Assembly (NCBI RefSeq): GCF_029872155.1
Contig: NZ_JARXLA010000008.1
Span: forward strand, 188,501-252,500
From: Hyphomicrobium sp. D-2
GTDB lineage: Bacteria; Pseudomonadota; Alphaproteobacteria; Rhizobiales; Hyphomicrobiaceae
Direction of reading: 5' to 3'
Length of the DNA: 64,000 nt
Of the stretch, positions 27,545-38,904 are shown one piece after another. Under the pieces are notes generated by a model. It had not been told where the DNA came from. It saw nothing but the letters and a program-made list of their open reading frames with translations, and did not search any database. The position numbers were made by a program, and so were the translations under genes. Every line of letters begins with the position of its first letter. Position 1 is the stretch's first letter.

Positions 27545-29131
27545 TCAGTGCCGGAAGTGGCGCACGCCCGTGAACACCATGGCGAGGCCCTTTTCATCTG
27601 CGGCGGCGATCACTTCATCGTCACGCATCGAGCCACCGGGCTGGATCACCGCCGTGGCCCCGGCCTCCGCCGCCGTCAACAAACCATCGGCGAACGGGAA
27701 AAATGCATCCGACGCCACCACAGATCCGCGCGTCAGCGGCTCGGTGGCGCCAATGGCAGCGGCCGCATCGGCGGACTTCTGCGCGGCGATACGGGTGGAA
27801 TCGACGCGGCTCATCTGCCCTGCGCCAATGCCGACCGTGGCGCCGTCCTTAGCGTAGACAATAGCGTTCGACTTCACGTGCTTGGCCACACGGAAAGCAA
27901 ACAGCAGGTCGGCAAGCTCCTCCGCCGTCGGCGCGCGCTTCGTCACCACCTTCAGATCGGAGGCGCGGATCACGCCACTATCGCGCGACTGCACCAGCAG
28001 CCCGCCTGCAAGCGAACGCACCGTGATGCCCGGCGCGCCGGGATCAGGCAGGCCGCCGGTTGTCAGCAGCCGGAGGTTTTTCTTCGCAGCAAAGATCGCC
28101 GCTGCTTCCTCGGTCACGCGCGGAGCGATAACAACCTCGGTGAACACTTTCACGATTTCTTCCGCAGCTTCCGCATCAAGCGTTCCATTCAGCGCCACGA
28201 TGCCACCGAATGCACTCACCGGATCGCAACGCAGCGCCTTGCGATAGGCATCAACAAGGCTTTCACCGCACGCGACACCGCTGGGATTTGCGTGCTTGAT
28301 GATCGCGACAGCGGGGCGCTCAACGCCAAGCTCGGCAACCAGCTCAAACGCGGCGTCGGTGTCGTTCAGGTTGTTATAGGAGAGCTCCTTGCCCTGATGC
28401 TGCACGGCGTTGGCAACACCGGGGCGCGCTTCACCCGTGGCATAGAATGCTGCGTGCTGATGCGGGTTCTCTCCGTAGCGCAGTGGCGAGCGCAAACGGC
28501 CGCCCACGGTGCGATAGGCCGGTGTTTCTTCACCCAGCACGCCAGCAAACCAGTTGCTGATCGCAGCATCATAGGCGGCTGTGCGGGCATACGCCTTCGC
28601 GGCCAGATGGCGACGCAGTTCCGGCGTCGTTGCTCCGTTATTGGCGCGCATCGCATCCAGCACGGCGGCATAGTCATCGGGTTCGATGACAACTGTCACG
28701 CCGGCATGGTTCTTCGCTGCGCCACGGATCAGCGCCGGACCGCCGATGTCGATATTCTCGATGCAGTCGTCGAAATCCGCGCCCTTCGCCACCGTTGCTT
28801 CAAACGGATAGAGGTTCACCACCAGCAGATCGATCGGCGCGATGCCATGCTCCGCCACCTGAGCATCGTGGCTGGCGTCACCGCGAATGGCCAGCAAACC
28901 GCCGTGCACCATCGGATGCAGCGTCTTCACCCGACCATCCAGCATCTCCGGAAAGCCCGTCACTTCCGAGACGTCCTTCACCGCGAGACCTTCCGCGCGC
29001 AGCGCAGAAGCGGTGCCGCCGGTAGAAAGGAGCTCCACGCCCATGCCCGCAAGGGCGCGCGCAAATTCAATCAGGCCACTCTTGTCGGAAACGGAAAGCA
29101 GCGCGCGGCGAATAGGCAGGTTTTCAGTCAT
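27545..29131 (-). CDS. purH: Bifunctional AICAR formyltransferase / IMP cyclohydrolase
   Basis: 528 residues. The N-terminal IMP cyclohydrolase domain has [29 protein letters not shown] and [13 protein letters not shown]. The C-terminal transformylase domain has KHANPSGVA (catalytic Lys-His), [10 protein letters not shown] and a [11 protein letters not shown] element. It carries out the last two steps of de novo purine synthesis, using 10-formyl-THF made through FolD. The start overlaps the heparinase stop by 8 bases. Confidence 0.97.
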   Translation of the reverse strand: MTENLPIRRALLSVSDKSGLIEFARALAGMGVELLSTGGTASALRAEGLAVKDVSEVTGFPEMLDGRVKTLHPMVHGGLLAIRGDASHDAQVAEHGIAPIDLLVVNLYPFEATVAKGADFDDCIENIDIGGPALIRGAAKNHAGVTVVIEPDDYAAVLDAMRANNGATTPELRRHLAAKAYARTAAYDAAISNWFAGVLGEETPAYRTVGGRLRSPLRYGENPHQHAAFYATGEARPGVANAVQHQGKELSYNNLNDTDAAFELVAELGVERPAVAIIKHANPSGVACGESLVDAYRKALRCDPVSAFGGIVALNGTLDAEAAEEIVKVFTEVVIAPRVTEEAAAIFAAKKNLRLLTTGGLPDPGAPGITVRSLAGGLLVQSRDSGVIRASDLKVVTKRAPTAEELADLLFAFRVAKHVKSNAIVYAKDGATVGIGAGQMSRVDSTRIAAQKSADAAAAIGATEPLTRGSVVASDAFFPFADGLLTAAEAGATAVIQPGGSMRDDEVIAAADEKGLAMVFTGVRHFRH

Positions 29132-30854
29132 TCCAGGTCTCTGTTGCTTCGGGCAATCTTTCGACCACCCAACTCACTTCGGTTTCGCCGAACGTCGCGC
29201 CGCGCAGAACGATCTGCATTGAAGGGCGCGGAACCGGACTGCCCGCAAAGTGCGAGCTCTCTTCGATACACAGCGTTGCGCCCCGCGCACTGAGGCGCCA
29301 TAGCTGGCCGTCCGGCAGAGTCACTACGGCCTCGCGCGGTGTTTCACCCAGCTCCAGGCGCACGCCCGGCATCAGGTGGAAGTGGATCGCGAACGGCAGG
29401 TCATCCCGCAGCCGCAACTGCCCCTGCACGCCGCTCAAACGATCTACCCCCGTCAGCCGCAAGCCGTCAGTGTCCAAACGCAGCGTCCGCGTATGGACAA
29501 GCTCGTGCCGGCGGCAATAGCCATCATGGCTGGCCTGCAGCACGGTCTCGCCTTCGAACTCCTCAACGCGCCAGTCAACCCGGTCGGGATACCGGATCGG
29601 CGGCGAGCCCAACAGAGCCTCCAGCTTGCGGTGGGCGATAAGCCGCGCCGACGATCTGTCCGCCAGCGTCAACGTATTATGGCTGGCGGTTGCCCGCGCG
29701 GCCGGGCCCCATTCGGCGCCGGAAAGGCAGGGCGCGCCGCTGTTAACGAACAACGGCACGGCGCCCGCACTCATTTCGAAGGAAAGACATCCCGCATGCG
29801 CGCTGGACGAAAGCGCCAACTGCGGCGGACCGCCGACATCGGCAAGGATCACCGTGCTGCCCCGCCGCAGACGTGCGTAGCCGGAAGCCCGCGCCTCAAT
29901 CAGCGGTGGACGCGAGTTGTCGTCATAGGCGGCAACGGTCGCAACAGCGGCAGCAGAAACGCCCGGCGCGCCGTTGAAACGCGCCAACATGCCGTCGCCG
30001 AGCCGCAGATAGTGCAGCATCGGCACCATCACATTCAGCGCGCGCTGCAATTGATCCGGCAGCGGACGTTCACGGGCAGTGAAACACTGGCTCAGCGGTA
30101 GCAGGTCGAGCAGCAGATCCGCCAACACTGCCGGATTGCGGGTCACATGCCCGCCATCGGCCAATATCTGCCACGCTAATTCAGCGTTGAGATTTGCTTC
30201 AACATCACGCGCGTGCCGATCGAAACCGGCGATGGACAGCACCGCGAACGACAACGCGATATCCACCAGCAGGCGCGGATAGCCCATCGGGGCGTCCTTG
30301 CGCACTGACGCAAGTGAAGCGAACTGCCTGCGCAGACTTCCGGTTATCGCCGTATAAGTTGAGCGATCGGCATCTTCCAGCAGCAAGTTGGCGTGTGAAA
30401 GCCACGAGATGAGCCTGCGCGCGGCCACCTGCGGGTCGGCTGCAACGCCGCGCCGATCGTCGTCAAACCCGTCAATCCATTCCAGCGCGAGACGCCGCGC
30501 GGTTGCGCTGGCACCCTCAACGTCGATTGCAGAGAGATTGCGCAACCACCCGAAGCCATGCAGCTCCTGCGCCCAGGCCACGCTCGGCACCGGATCGACC
30601 TCAAACGGCGAACGCCCGTTCAACACCGCCACCGAACCGGCCAGCCCAAACTGGCCATAGCCGATCTCGTCCCAGAAACTTGGATCGGCGGTGCGCAGAT
30701 CCTGCGGAACGATGAGCAGGTGCTCCAGCTCCGGCGTCGGCTCAACCAGCCGGCGCAACGGCATGGTCAGCACGCCAGCCAAGCCAGTACGATGCGCGCC
30801 GTGCGCATGCAGCGCCGTTCTGCGCAAACGATCCTTGAGCGTCAGTTCCGCCAT
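29124..30854 (-). CDS. Heparinase II/III family protein
   Basis: 576 residues. The N-terminal alpha-toroid region ([39 protein letters not shown]) leads to a C-terminal beta domain with [36 protein letters not shown] and the [15 protein letters not shown] element. It is the conserved alphaproteobacterial heparinase-like protein found between rsmB and purH. Despite the name, a role in envelope polysaccharide metabolism is only inferred. No signal peptide is obvious. Confidence 0.9.
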   Translation of the reverse strand: MAELTLKDRLRRTALHAHGAHRTGLAGVLTMPLRRLVEPTPELEHLLIVPQDLRTADPSFWDEIGYGQFGLAGSVAVLNGRSPFEVDPVPSVAWAQELHGFGWLRNLSAIDVEGASATARRLALEWIDGFDDDRRGVAADPQVAARRLISWLSHANLLLEDADRSTYTAITGSLRRQFASLASVRKDAPMGYPRLLVDIALSFAVLSIAGFDRHARDVEANLNAELAWQILADGGHVTRNPAVLADLLLDLLPLSQCFTARERPLPDQLQRALNVMVPMLHYLRLGDGMLARFNGAPGVSAAAVATVAAYDDNSRPPLIEARASGYARLRRGSTVILADVGGPPQLALSSSAHAGCLSFEMSAGAVPLFVNSGAPCLSGAEWGPAARATASHNTLTLADRSSARLIAHRKLEALLGSPPIRYPDRVDWRVEEFEGETVLQASHDGYCRRHELVHTRTLRLDTDGLRLTGVDRLSGVQGQLRLRDDLPFAIHFHLMPGVRLELGETPREAVVTLPDGQLWRLSARGATLCIEESSHFAGSPVPRPSMQIVLRGATFGETEVSWVVERLPEATETWND

Positions 30855-30998
30855 GTGAGCCCCGTACCGCCCGCCTGTGACCGGGGGCCACGACGCAGAA
30901 CTCCTGATTGCCCCTTCGTTCCGACTAACCCCGTCGCGGGGCTAATACAAGGCTGGGAGGCCGCTAGCCTGTGCGCAGCCGCGTCGTCCTGTAACGAA

Positions 30999-32507
30999 TC
31001 AGCTCTGGCGCACCAGTCGGGCGGCGTAAAACCCGTCCATTCCGACGAGTTTGTCCTGCTCGCCCGTCGGCAGCTCTGTCGCGTGGCCCGGCGTGAGGCT
31101 AGGGGTGTGGAAAGGCAGCGTGCGCAGTTCGCCACGGGCTGTCAGCCATTCGGCCGCAACACCTGATTCGCCCGCCTTGATGGGGGCCAGCCGGAATTGA
31201 GCGTTCCGCTCCCGGAAGCGGGCAACCTGACGCTCGCCTTCCTCAGCATCCAGCGAACAGGTGCAATAGAGCAGCATGCCGCCCGGCGCGACCAGCTTGG
31301 CCGCCTGATCGAGCAGGCGAGACTGGATCTCGGCCAAGGCCGCAATGTCCTCCAGCCGCTTCAGGCGCAGAATGTCGGGATGGCGCCGGATGGTGCCGGT
31401 CGCGGTGCAGGGCACATCAAGCAGCACACCGTCGAAGGTGCGCTCCGGCGCCCACTCGCCAGCATCCGCCGCAACCGTCTCGGCCGACAATCCGAGCCGC
31501 GCGAGGTTCTGCTGCAGGCGTTCAATCCGCTGCGGCGACAGATCGAGCGCGGTCACTTCAGCACCGGCGGACACAAGCTGGGCCGTCTTGCCACCCGGGG
31601 CGGCGCACAGATCAACGATGCTCTTGCCGCGCACATCGCCCATCAGCTTCGCGGGCAGCGCGGCAGCGGCGTCCTGAACCCACCATGCGCCTTCCGAAAA
31701 GCCCGGCATGTCCTCGATGCGTCCACCGGCTGCGAGACGCACCGAACCGGTGGCCAGCACCGTGCCACCGAGCTTTTCGGCCCATGCCTGCGGGTCTGAT
31801 TTCACGGAAATATCGAGCGGAGCTTCGGCAAGCGAAGCCGCGCCGATCTTACGCGCAGTGTCGGCCCCGTAATTCTCGCGCCACCGCGTCATCAGCCACT
31901 GCGGAATATTGAGTGCCACGCCATCAAGCGCGGGCAACGCCTCGGCGCCTTCGCGGCTTACGCGGCGCAACAATGCATTGACCAGCTTGTTAAAATGCGC
32001 CGCCTGGCGATCGCGTCGCGCCTGATCAACCGCCAGACCAACGGCCGCGTGCGGCGGCATCTGCAGGAAAAGAAGCTGCGCGGCACCGGCCAGCAATATT
32101 GGCCACAGCAGGCTTTTTTGTTTCTGCAACGGCTTTTGCAGATAGCTGTCGAGGATCGCTTCAAGCTCGCCCTGCCGACGCAGAACTGTTGCCGCGATCA
32201 AACGCGCCAGGCCGCGGTCGCGCCCCTCCAGCCCATAGTCTTCAAACTGTTTGGCAGCGGCGGCTTCGAACGAGCGCCCCTCATTCAATACCGCAGCGAT
32301 CACGCGCACCGCCGCTTCACGCGCCGCAAGCCCTGGCGGCAATGGCGCATCCGACTTGTTCGACTTCTGACCCTGCGATGGCTTGCCAGAGCCCTGGCCA
32401 GCACCCGGGCCTTTAACGCGAGCAGGCCCTTTCGCAAAACCTTGCGAGCGGGAAGCGGGCCGCGATTTGGATTGAGATCGAGATCCTGACGCGGCCTCTT
32501 TAGTCAC
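30999..32507 (-). CDS. rsmB: 16S rRNA m5C967 methyltransferase
   Basis: 502 residues. A Lys/Ser/Gly-rich N-terminal extension (about 60 residues) precedes a NusB-like RNA-binding domain (AAREAAVRVIAAVLNEGRSF onward). The SAM-dependent catalytic domain has VDLCAAPGGKTAQLV, ALDLSPQRIERLQQNL, LDVPCTATGTIRRHPD with the motif IV Cys and LLYCTCSLDAEEGE with the catalytic motif VI Cys. It methylates C967 of 16S rRNA. Conserved neighbour of htpX and heparinase genes. Confidence 0.93.
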   Translation of the reverse strand: MTKEAASGSRSQSKSRPASRSQGFAKGPARVKGPGAGQGSGKPSQGQKSNKSDAPLPPGLAAREAAVRVIAAVLNEGRSFEAAAAKQFEDYGLEGRDRGLARLIAATVLRRQGELEAILDSYLQKPLQKQKSLLWPILLAGAAQLLFLQMPPHAAVGLAVDQARRDRQAAHFNKLVNALLRRVSREGAEALPALDGVALNIPQWLMTRWRENYGADTARKIGAASLAEAPLDISVKSDPQAWAEKLGGTVLATGSVRLAAGGRIEDMPGFSEGAWWVQDAAAALPAKLMGDVRGKSIVDLCAAPGGKTAQLVSAGAEVTALDLSPQRIERLQQNLARLGLSAETVAADAGEWAPERTFDGVLLDVPCTATGTIRRHPDILRLKRLEDIAALAEIQSRLLDQAAKLVAPGGMLLYCTCSLDAEEGERQVARFRERNAQFRLAPIKAGESGVAAEWLTARGELRTLPFHTPSLTPGHATELPTGEQDKLVGMDGFYAARLVRQS

Positions 32508-32627
32508 GTGCGCCTGCCTTGCTGGTTAAATGCTGCGGAATCGCGGGGCCGTTGTCCGACAGGATGCCGGTCGGGACAAGTCGCTAAACCGCAACGGCCA
32601 AGATGGCGCAGTTAGCCCCACGGACCG

Positions 32628-33612
32628 CTATTGCCGCTGCGCCCAGCCTGACGCTGCTGCGAGCCCTGCCGCTGCTGCGACGCATGGCCCAGCGTTGTCA
32701 TCCGCATAACCCTGACGCCCATCATCGGCATAACGTGGCGCTGAGCCTCCGCCCATACGGCTTGCCTGCTGCTCCAGCGCCGCAATGCGGTTGCCCGTAT
32801 TGGGATGGGTGGAGAACAGGTTGTCCATACCCCAGCCCTGCAGCGGATTGATGATGAACAGCGACGCCGTTGCCGGGACAGCCTCCGCCTCCTCGTTCGG
32901 AATGCGGTGCGCATAGTTCTCGATCTTGCCGAGCGCCGACGCGAGCCACAGCGGCTGACCGCAGATCTCGCCGCCCATACGGTCGGCCACATATTCGCGC
33001 GAACGGCTGATCGCCATCTGCACCAGCATTGCCGCCAGCGGCGCAACGATGATCGCCATCAGCGTTCCGACCACGCCCATGATGCCGCCACCGCCTTCAC
33101 GGTTGCCGCCGCCGAACATGGCGCCGAATTGCATGTACTGGGCCAGCATCGACACCGCGCCGCCAATCGCGGCCGCGATGGTCATCGTCAGCGTGTCGTA
33201 ATTCTTGATGTGCGCCAGTTCGTGCGCCATCACGCCGGGCGATTTCTTCGCGGCTCATCGCCTGCAGCAAACCGGTCGAAGCACAAACGGCCGCGTTCTG
33301 CGGATTGCGACCGGTCGCGAACGCGTTCGGCTGCGCGCTCTCCATGATGTAGACGGCCGGCATCGGCAGTTCGGCCCGACGCGCCAGCTCGCGCACCAGA
33401 TTGTAGTAATCCGGCGCCGTGCGCTCATCCACCTGGCGCGCGCCATACATGCGCAGCACCATCTTGTCCGAGTTCCAGTAGGTATAAAAGTTCATGCCAA
33501 GCGCAAAGATGAAGGCAATGAGCATACCGCCCGTGCCACCGATCAAAGCGCCCATCGCCACAAATATAGCGGTCAGAGCCGCTAGCAGCATGGCCGTCTT
33601 GATATGATTCAT
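32628..33612 (-). CDS. htpX: HtpX membrane zinc protease, frameshifted in this sequence
   Basis: HtpX degrades damaged inner-membrane proteins. The N-terminal half from ATG 33612 has two membrane spans, then [20 protein letters not shown] and [14 protein letters not shown]. The expected next residues [16 protein letters not shown], with the HELAH zinc site, are in another frame because a G run at 33237-33239 (plus strand) has one base too many. After correction the protein has 327 residues. The second half has [20 protein letters not shown] and [13 protein letters not shown]. The C-terminus is Gly/Gln-rich. Confidence 0.9.
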
Positions 33613-33685
33613 TCTTGTCGCAGCTCCGCCATAAACACTCGTCGAGATGGTATATGGATAGACAGTTAAGCAACAACCAGTGCTC

Positions 33686-33912
33686 ATGACCGACATGCAA
33701 TCAAAAACCCGACAGATGGGGCGCAACAGACCGCGCCCGCAAACCGCGTGCTGAGCCCCGCAGCCAAGCGCGCGCTTGCCGAAGCGGAGGAGCGCCGCCG
33801 GGCCGCCGACGCCGCCGCCCAGGAGCGCGCCAAGGAAATTGGCGGGCGCGAAGGGCCCGATCCGGCCCGCTATGGCGATTGGGAAAAAGGCGGCATTGCT
33901 TCGGACTTCTGA
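33686..33912 (+). CDS. SdhAF4-like (DUF1674) succinate dehydrogenase assembly factor, frameshifted at the start
   Basis: The C-terminal half reads [20 protein letters not shown] and the hallmark [19 protein letters not shown], which defines DUF1674/Sdh assembly factor 4, a protein that protects the flavinated SdhA subunit. The ATG at 33686 is in a different frame; adding one A to the A5 run at 33703-33707 joins them and gives 75 residues. Without that correction the only in-frame start is GTG 33748 (55 residues). Divergent from htpX, its usual neighbour. Confidence 0.8.
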
Positions 33913-34138
33913 TCCGACGACTGACTGCCATTCTATTCCGCGCCGTCCCCATGACGGTTCTCGCCGCACGCGCGCGGCGCTCGCTGTGCGCCCGAAACAC
34001 CGCGCTGCCGTGCTTCAAAGCGGAACGGGCTTTCACCTTTTCTTAAGAGTTGAATAGCCCCATAAAAGCCGATCGCCTGCGCGTCGCCCGATGCGCATCC
34101 GGCATTCGCCACTGCAGCGGCACCACCTAAGGACACAC

Positions 34139-34849
34139 ATGCGCCGAACGGGCCGAAACATTCTGCGCGCAATCCTGCTGTTGCTGCTGATACTCGCGGG
34201 CGCCGCTGTTTTCCGCTTCGGCCTCATCCCGGAGCGCTTTCTGCCGTTCCCCGCCATTACGCTGGATGATCCGCCCTTGATCTTCGTCGACACGCGCATC
34301 GCCGCCCTGCGCAGCGATCCCGACATGTGCCGCGCCATCCTGCAGCCGCCGCAGATCAACGCGCAGGCCATCGCGGACAACGTGCGGGCCAACGGCTGCG
34401 GCTGGACCGATGCGGTGCGCGTTTCCAAAGTGAGCGGCGCCGAAATCGGCCTTAGCGCGTTGACCTGCGAAACCGCCGTCGCGCTGGCGCTGTGGATGGA
34501 GCATAGCGTGCAGCCGTTGGCGATGGAGATGTTCGGCAGCCGTGTCGTCTGGGTGCAGGACATGGGCACTTATAACTGCCGCAACATCATCGGCAACAAA
34601 CGCTGGCTGAAAATGCGCAGCCAGCATTCCTATGCCAACGCCGTCGATATCGGCGCGTTCCGGCTGGAGAACGGCAAGCAGATGAGCATCACGCGCGACT
34701 ACCGCGCCAACACGCCGGAGGGCCGCTTCCTGCGCGAAGCGCACATGCGCGCATGCCCGTATTTCCGCGTCGCCATCGGGCCTGAGTTCAACGAAGCGCA
34801 TCATGATCATCTGCATCTCGATCGCGGCCTGCTGCGCAGCTGCAAATAG
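34139..34849 (+). CDS. Extensin-like family protein, membrane anchored
   Basis: 236 residues from ATG 34139, chosen for the AAGGA six bases upstream. An N-terminal transmembrane stretch (LLLLLILAGAAVF) precedes the extensin-like C-terminal domain: MGTYNCRNIIGNKRW, SQHSYANAVDIGAF and NEAHHDHLHLDRG. The His/Asp positions match the zinc site of M15-type D,D-peptidase-like folds, so a peptidoglycan role is plausible. Single gene. Confidence 0.88.
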   Translation: MRRTGRNILRAILLLLLILAGAAVFRFGLIPERFLPFPAITLDDPPLIFVDTRIAALRSDPDMCRAILQPPQINAQAIADNVRANGCGWTDAVRVSKVSGAEIGLSALTCETAVALALWMEHSVQPLAMEMFGSRVVWVQDMGTYNCRNIIGNKRWLKMRSQHSYANAVDIGAFRLENGKQMSITRDYRANTPEGRFLREAHMRACPYFRVAIGPEFNEAHHDHLHLDRGLLRSCK

Positions 34850-34945
34850 CATCGCGCTCGGCGGCCGGCGGCGCGAAGCGCAGTCGCCAGCCCTCACTAA
34901 AATGCACCGGCGGCCGGCGCCCCGGAGGGGTGTCGCCGGCGCCAA

Positions 34946-34979
34946 ACAAAAAGGGCGCCCACATGGAGCGCCCTTTTCA
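34946..34979 (-). terminator. Bidirectional terminator between extensin-like gene and acs
   Basis: AAAAGGGCGC (34949-34958) pairs with GCGCCCTTTT (34968-34977). It ends in T's on both strands and serves the convergent genes. A second GC hairpin (GCCGGCG with CGCCGGC, about 34914-34940) lies just before it. Confidence 0.8.
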
Positions 34980-35009
34980 ATTCATGCAGCAACAAAGGCC
35001 TCGCAGAAC

Positions 35010-36965
35010 TCAGCTCGCAGCGTCGCGGCGGTTCTTGCGGTTGTCGATCAAATCCTGCACCACGGCCGGATCGGCCAGCGTTGAAATATCGCCAAGGTTC
35101 GAGAACTCGTCCTCCGCGATCTTGCGCAGGATGCGGCGCATGATCTTGCCCGAACGGGTCTTCGGCAGGCCCGGCGCGAACTGGATCAGATCCGGCGACG
35201 CGATCGGGCCGATCTCCGTACGCACGTGCTTGATGAGATCCTTCGACAGCGCATCGCTCCACTCTTCACCCGCGATCAGCGTGATGTAGCAGTAGATGCC
35301 CTGGCCCTTCACGTTGTGCGGATAGCCGACAACCGCGGCCTCAGCCACCAGAGGATGCGAGACCAGCGCACTTTCCACTTCCGCCGTACCCAGACGATGG
35401 CCGGACACGTTGATCACGTCATCGACGCGGCCAGTGATCCAGTAATATCCGTCTTCGTCGCGACGGCAGCCATCTCCGGTGAAGTAGGTGCCGGGGTAGG
35501 TCGAGAAATAGGTCTGCACGAAGCGCTCGTGATCGCCGTAGATCGTGCGCGCCTGCGACGGCCAGCTATCCAGAATAACGAGGTTGCCGCTGGTCGCGCC
35601 TTCCAGGATCACGCCCTTCTCATCAACCAGCGCCGGCTGCACGCCGAACAGCGGCCGCGTGGCCGAGCCCGGCTTCAGATCCGTTGCACCCGGCAACGGC
35701 GAAATGAGAATGCCGCCGGTTTCGGTCTGCCACCACGTATCAACAATCGGGCAACGCTGCTCCCCGACAACGTTATAATACCATTCCCATGCTTCCGGAT
35801 TGATCGGCTCGCCGACGCTGCCAAGCAGCCGCAGCGATGAGCGATCGCTACCTTTCACGAAGTCGTCGCCAGCGCCCATCAGCGCACGGATTGCCGTCGG
35901 CGCGGTGTAGAAGATGTTGACCTTCCACTTGTCCACGACATCCCAGAAGCGCGACATGGTCGGATAGTTCGGCACGCCTTCGAACATCACCGACGTGGCG
36001 CCGTTCGCGAGCGGTCCATAAACGATGTAGCTGTGGCCAGTGACCCAGCCCACGTCGGCCGTGCACCAGTAGACATCACCGTCGTGATAATCGAACACGT
36101 ACTGGTGCGACATCGACGCGAACACCAGATAGCCGCCGGTCGTATGCACCACGCCTTTCGGCTTGCCGGTTGAACCAGACGTATAAAGAATGAACAGCGG
36201 ATCTTCCGCGCGCATTTCCTCCGGCGGACACTCAGCCGAAACCTTGCTCTGTTCCTCATGCAGCCACAGATCACGGCCTGCATTCCAGGCAACAGGGCGG
36301 CCGGTGCGGCGAACAACCAGCACCTTCTCATCACCCTTGCCGCACTTGGCCAACGCGTCGTCGGTGTTCTTCTTCAGCGGCACATACTTGCCGCCACGCA
36401 CGCCTTCGTCGGCGGTGATGATGAACTTGGACTCTGCGTCCTCGATGCGTCCGGCGAGGCTGTCCGGAGAAAAGCCACCGAACACGATCGAATGCACCGC
36501 GCCGATACGCGCGCACGCTAGCATCGCATAGGCCGCTTCCGGGATCATCGGCAGGTAGATCGTAACCCGATCCCCCTTCTTGACGCCGTGCGACTTCATC
36601 ACGTTGGCGAGCTTGCACACGCGCTCGTGCAGCTGGCGATAGGTGATCTCTTCGTCGTCGGTGGGCTCATCGCCCTCCCAGATGATCGCGACCTGATCGC
36701 CGCGAGTTTCGAGGTGGCGGTCGGTACAGTTGGCGGACACGTTCAGCGTGCCGTCCTCAAACCACTTGATCGAAACATTCTGCAGATCGAACGAGGTGTT
36801 CTTCACCTTCGTATAGGGCTTGATCCAGTCGATACGGCGTCCGACCTCGCCCCAGAACCCGTCGGGGTCGGAGACGGAGCGGGCGTAAAGCTCGTGATAG
36901 GCTTTCTCGTCAATGAAGGCGCCCTCGCGCCATTCACCCGGTACTGGGTAAAGGTTCCCCGACAT
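35010..36965 (-). CDS. acs: Acetate-CoA ligase (acetyl-CoA synthetase)
   Basis: About 651 residues from ATG 36965 (GGGAG nine bases upstream; ATG 36971 is only three bases from it). It activates acetate to acetyl-CoA through acetyl-AMP. Motifs: [20 protein letters not shown] for the P-loop, [28 protein letters not shown] and [11 protein letters not shown] with the catalytic, acetylation-regulated Lys. Separate from the methylotrophy genes in position. Confidence 0.96.
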   Translation of the reverse strand: MSGNLYPVPGEWREGAFIDEKAYHELYARSVSDPDGFWGEVGRRIDWIKPYTKVKNTSFDLQNVSIKWFEDGTLNVSANCTDRHLETRGDQVAIIWEGDEPTDDEEITYRQLHERVCKLANVMKSHGVKKGDRVTIYLPMIPEAAYAMLACARIGAVHSIVFGGFSPDSLAGRIEDAESKFIITADEGVRGGKYVPLKKNTDDALAKCGKGDEKVLVVRRTGRPVAWNAGRDLWLHEEQSKVSAECPPEEMRAEDPLFILYTSGSTGKPKGVVHTTGGYLVFASMSHQYVFDYHDGDVYWCTADVGWVTGHSYIVYGPLANGATSVMFEGVPNYPTMSRFWDVVDKWKVNIFYTAPTAIRALMGAGDDFVKGSDRSSLRLLGSVGEPINPEAWEWYYNVVGEQRCPIVDTWWQTETGGILISPLPGATDLKPGSATRPLFGVQPALVDEKGVILEGATSGNLVILDSWPSQARTIYGDHERFVQTYFSTYPGTYFTGDGCRRDEDGYYWITGRVDDVINVSGHRLGTAEVESALVSHPLVAEAAVVGYPHNVKGQGIYCYITLIAGEEWSDALSKDLIKHVRTEIGPIASPDLIQFAPGLPKTRSGKIMRRILRKIAEDEFSNLGDISTLADPAVVQDLIDNRKNRRDAAS

Positions 36966-37073
36966 CGGCATTTCTCCCGCGAAAGTATTCGTAATTGGAC
37001 GCATTATGACGGCGGCGAGCATGGTCCGCAAATTGGCACTTCGGCGAAGCTGTCTGGTCGCATCTGGCCAATA

Positions 37074-37490
37074 TCAGGGACCGAATGCGCCAAGAATAGC
37101 ACCCTGCAGCAGTAAAACGCCCAGCCAATGACCTCCGTCAATGACAGTCAGGGCCGTTTTTGCATCGCGGAATCTGTTGTTGGTGCCAATCGTTGTGATC
37201 ACAAAGCCCAGCCACAGAAACGCGCCGGTGATCAGGCCGTTGGCAACGGTCAGCTCTATTTTGGTGTGGCGCAGCACGCCGGAAAACACGCACGCCATCA
37301 CCAGTAGGCTGATGAAACTGATGACAAAAGGCATGGGGCTGGGGCTTTGCGACTGCACTTCCGTGCGCTTCCAGCCGATGGCCCGCCGCCATGCCTCGCC
37401 GAACAGAAGCCCATACCAGACCCAGCCGAACATGAAGGCCGCAACCGCCGCCGAAACGATCGCGATGAGGTTCATTCCCGCAAAAGTCAT
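37074..37490 (-). CDS. DUF1761 family membrane protein
   Basis: 138 residues from ATG 37490 behind GGGAG. Four hydrophobic helices; VSAAVAAFMFGWVWYGLLFG followed by EAWRRAIGW is the DUF1761 pattern, and DGGHWLGVLLLQGAILGAF is at the end. Function unknown. It lies between acs and a methyltransferase gene. Confidence 0.8.
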   Translation of the reverse strand: MTFAGMNLIAIVSAAVAAFMFGWVWYGLLFGEAWRRAIGWKRTEVQSQSPSPMPFVISFISLLVMACVFSGVLRHTKIELTVANGLITGAFLWLGFVITTIGTNNRFRDAKTALTVIDGGHWLGVLLLQGAILGAFGP

Positions 37491-37557
37491 GGCAGCTCCC
37501 CTGGAAATCAGAACTTGAAGGTAGCAGACCGCCTGCGCCCCGTCGCCCGATCCCCGG

Positions 37558-38238
37558 TTAGCCAAGCCGCCAAACAGCAGAATTCTTTATTTCTGCGTCT
37601 TCAAGCTCGCGCGTCACCGGCACCCGATAGTCCGCCGCGCACTCAAAGCGGCCTTTGGGGAAATAGTTGCGCTGCGGATCACCGATAAGCACCAGCGCAC
37701 CATTGGCAACCGCCGCCTCGATGTAGCGCGTCACGCGTTCCGCCAGCGCGCGCTCATAGAACAGGTCGCCCACCAGGATCAGATCGAAACCCTGCGGAGC
37801 TCCGGCAAGCAGATCCTCGGCGGTTGTGCTCACCTTCACATCATTAAGGGCCGCGTTCAGCTCCGTCGCCGCCAGCGCAAACCGGTCGATGTCGGCGGCC
37901 AGTACGCTTATCGCGCCAGCCTTCATCGCCGCTATCGCAGTCAAACCGGAACCAGCCCCCAGATCCAGCACATGCCGACCGGCCACCAGATGCGGATTAT
38001 CCAGCATGTAGCGCGCCAGCGCCTGCCCGCCCGCCCAGGCAAATGCCCAGTACGGCGGCGGCACGTTCATCTCGCCCAGTTCTTCTTCGGTTTTCTGCCA
38101 GATCGGCACCGACTCTTCGGCCAGGTGCAGCAGGATTTCAGGCACCAGAGGCGGCGCCAGGCATCGCGTATTCTCCGCGATGAAAGCCCTGACGGCTTCA
38201 CCATTGTTGGGATCAAGCCGTCCGGACACCTTCGTCAT
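37558..38238 (-). CDS. Class I SAM methyltransferase (ETFB lysine methyltransferase-like)
   Basis: 226 residues. PPPYWAFAWAGGQALARYML precedes motif I VLDLGAGSGLTAIAA and motif II AADIDRFALAA; VGDLFYERALAERV replaces the usual catalytic motif. This pattern matches protein-lysine methyltransferases acting on the electron-transfer flavoprotein beta subunit and related bacterial proteins. The start directly follows the EVE gene stop, so the two are co-translated. Confidence 0.82.
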   Translation of the reverse strand: MTKVSGRLDPNNGEAVRAFIAENTRCLAPPLVPEILLHLAEESVPIWQKTEEELGEMNVPPPYWAFAWAGGQALARYMLDNPHLVAGRHVLDLGAGSGLTAIAAMKAGAISVLAADIDRFALAATELNAALNDVKVSTTAEDLLAGAPQGFDLILVGDLFYERALAERVTRYIEAAVANGALVLIGDPQRNYFPKGRFECAADYRVPVTRELEDAEIKNSAVWRLG

Positions 38239-38763
38239 TTATTTTGCTTTCCTGGCAGGTCGCTTTGCAGCGCCGCTCTTTGCGACTTCCTTGGCGGAGC
38301 CAGCAGGCTTCTGACCGCCGCCGCCGGACGCCTTGATTTCCGCCGGCTTCAAGCCGCCCATACGGCAGACTTCCGCCCATTCCGCCGCCGAAACCGGCTG
38401 CACAGAAAGGCGCGAATTGTTCACCAGCACCATTTCAGCAAGCTTGGAGTTGTCCTTTATGGCGGCCAGCGGCACCGGATTGGGCATGTCCGCAACGGCG
38501 CGCACATCCACGCATTCCCACTTGCCGGTGTCGTCAGAAGCGTCGGGATGGGCGAGCGCCGCAATCTCCATCACGCCTACAACGGCCTTGCCGATGTTGG
38601 AGTGATAGAAGAACGCCAGATCGCCTATCTGCATCGCCTTCATGAAGTTGCGCGCCTGAAAGCTGCGTACGCCATCCCAGGCTTCACCGCCTTTGCCGCG
38701 CGATTTCAGATCGTCCCACGAGAAGCAATCCGGCTCGGACTTCATAAGCCAGTAGGAAGGCAT
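38239..38763 (-). CDS. EVE-domain protein (Thy28-like)
   Basis: 174 residues from ATG 38763, preceded by GGAGGT. SYWLMKSEPDCFSWDDL, WDGVRSFQARNFM and FFYHSNIGKAVVGVMEI are EVE-domain hallmarks; this PUA-like fold is thought to bind modified bases in nucleic acid. The C-terminal 35 residues are Lys/Ala/Gly-rich and may aid nucleic-acid contact. Confidence 0.92.
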   Translation of the reverse strand: MPSYWLMKSEPDCFSWDDLKSRGKGGEAWDGVRSFQARNFMKAMQIGDLAFFYHSNIGKAVVGVMEIAALAHPDASDDTGKWECVDVRAVADMPNPVPLAAIKDNSKLAEMVLVNNSRLSVQPVSAAEWAEVCRMGGLKPAEIKASGGGGQKPAGSAKEVAKSGAAKRPARKAK

Positions 38764-38904
38764 AAGCCGCACCTCCGCTAAATTATTCTGTCATCGGGGC
38801 GTCGCCCAAGGGCGCGGCACTGTCAAGCGCCGAGGCTGCGGGCTGGCCGTTTCATCAACACACAGAATCGCTTGCAGCCTCGGCGCACAGCGCCGCGATA
38901 GCGC

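Noticed and set aside
27422-29293. 623-codon plus-strand open frame opposite purH
   Set aside because: Antisense to purH, which is unambiguous.
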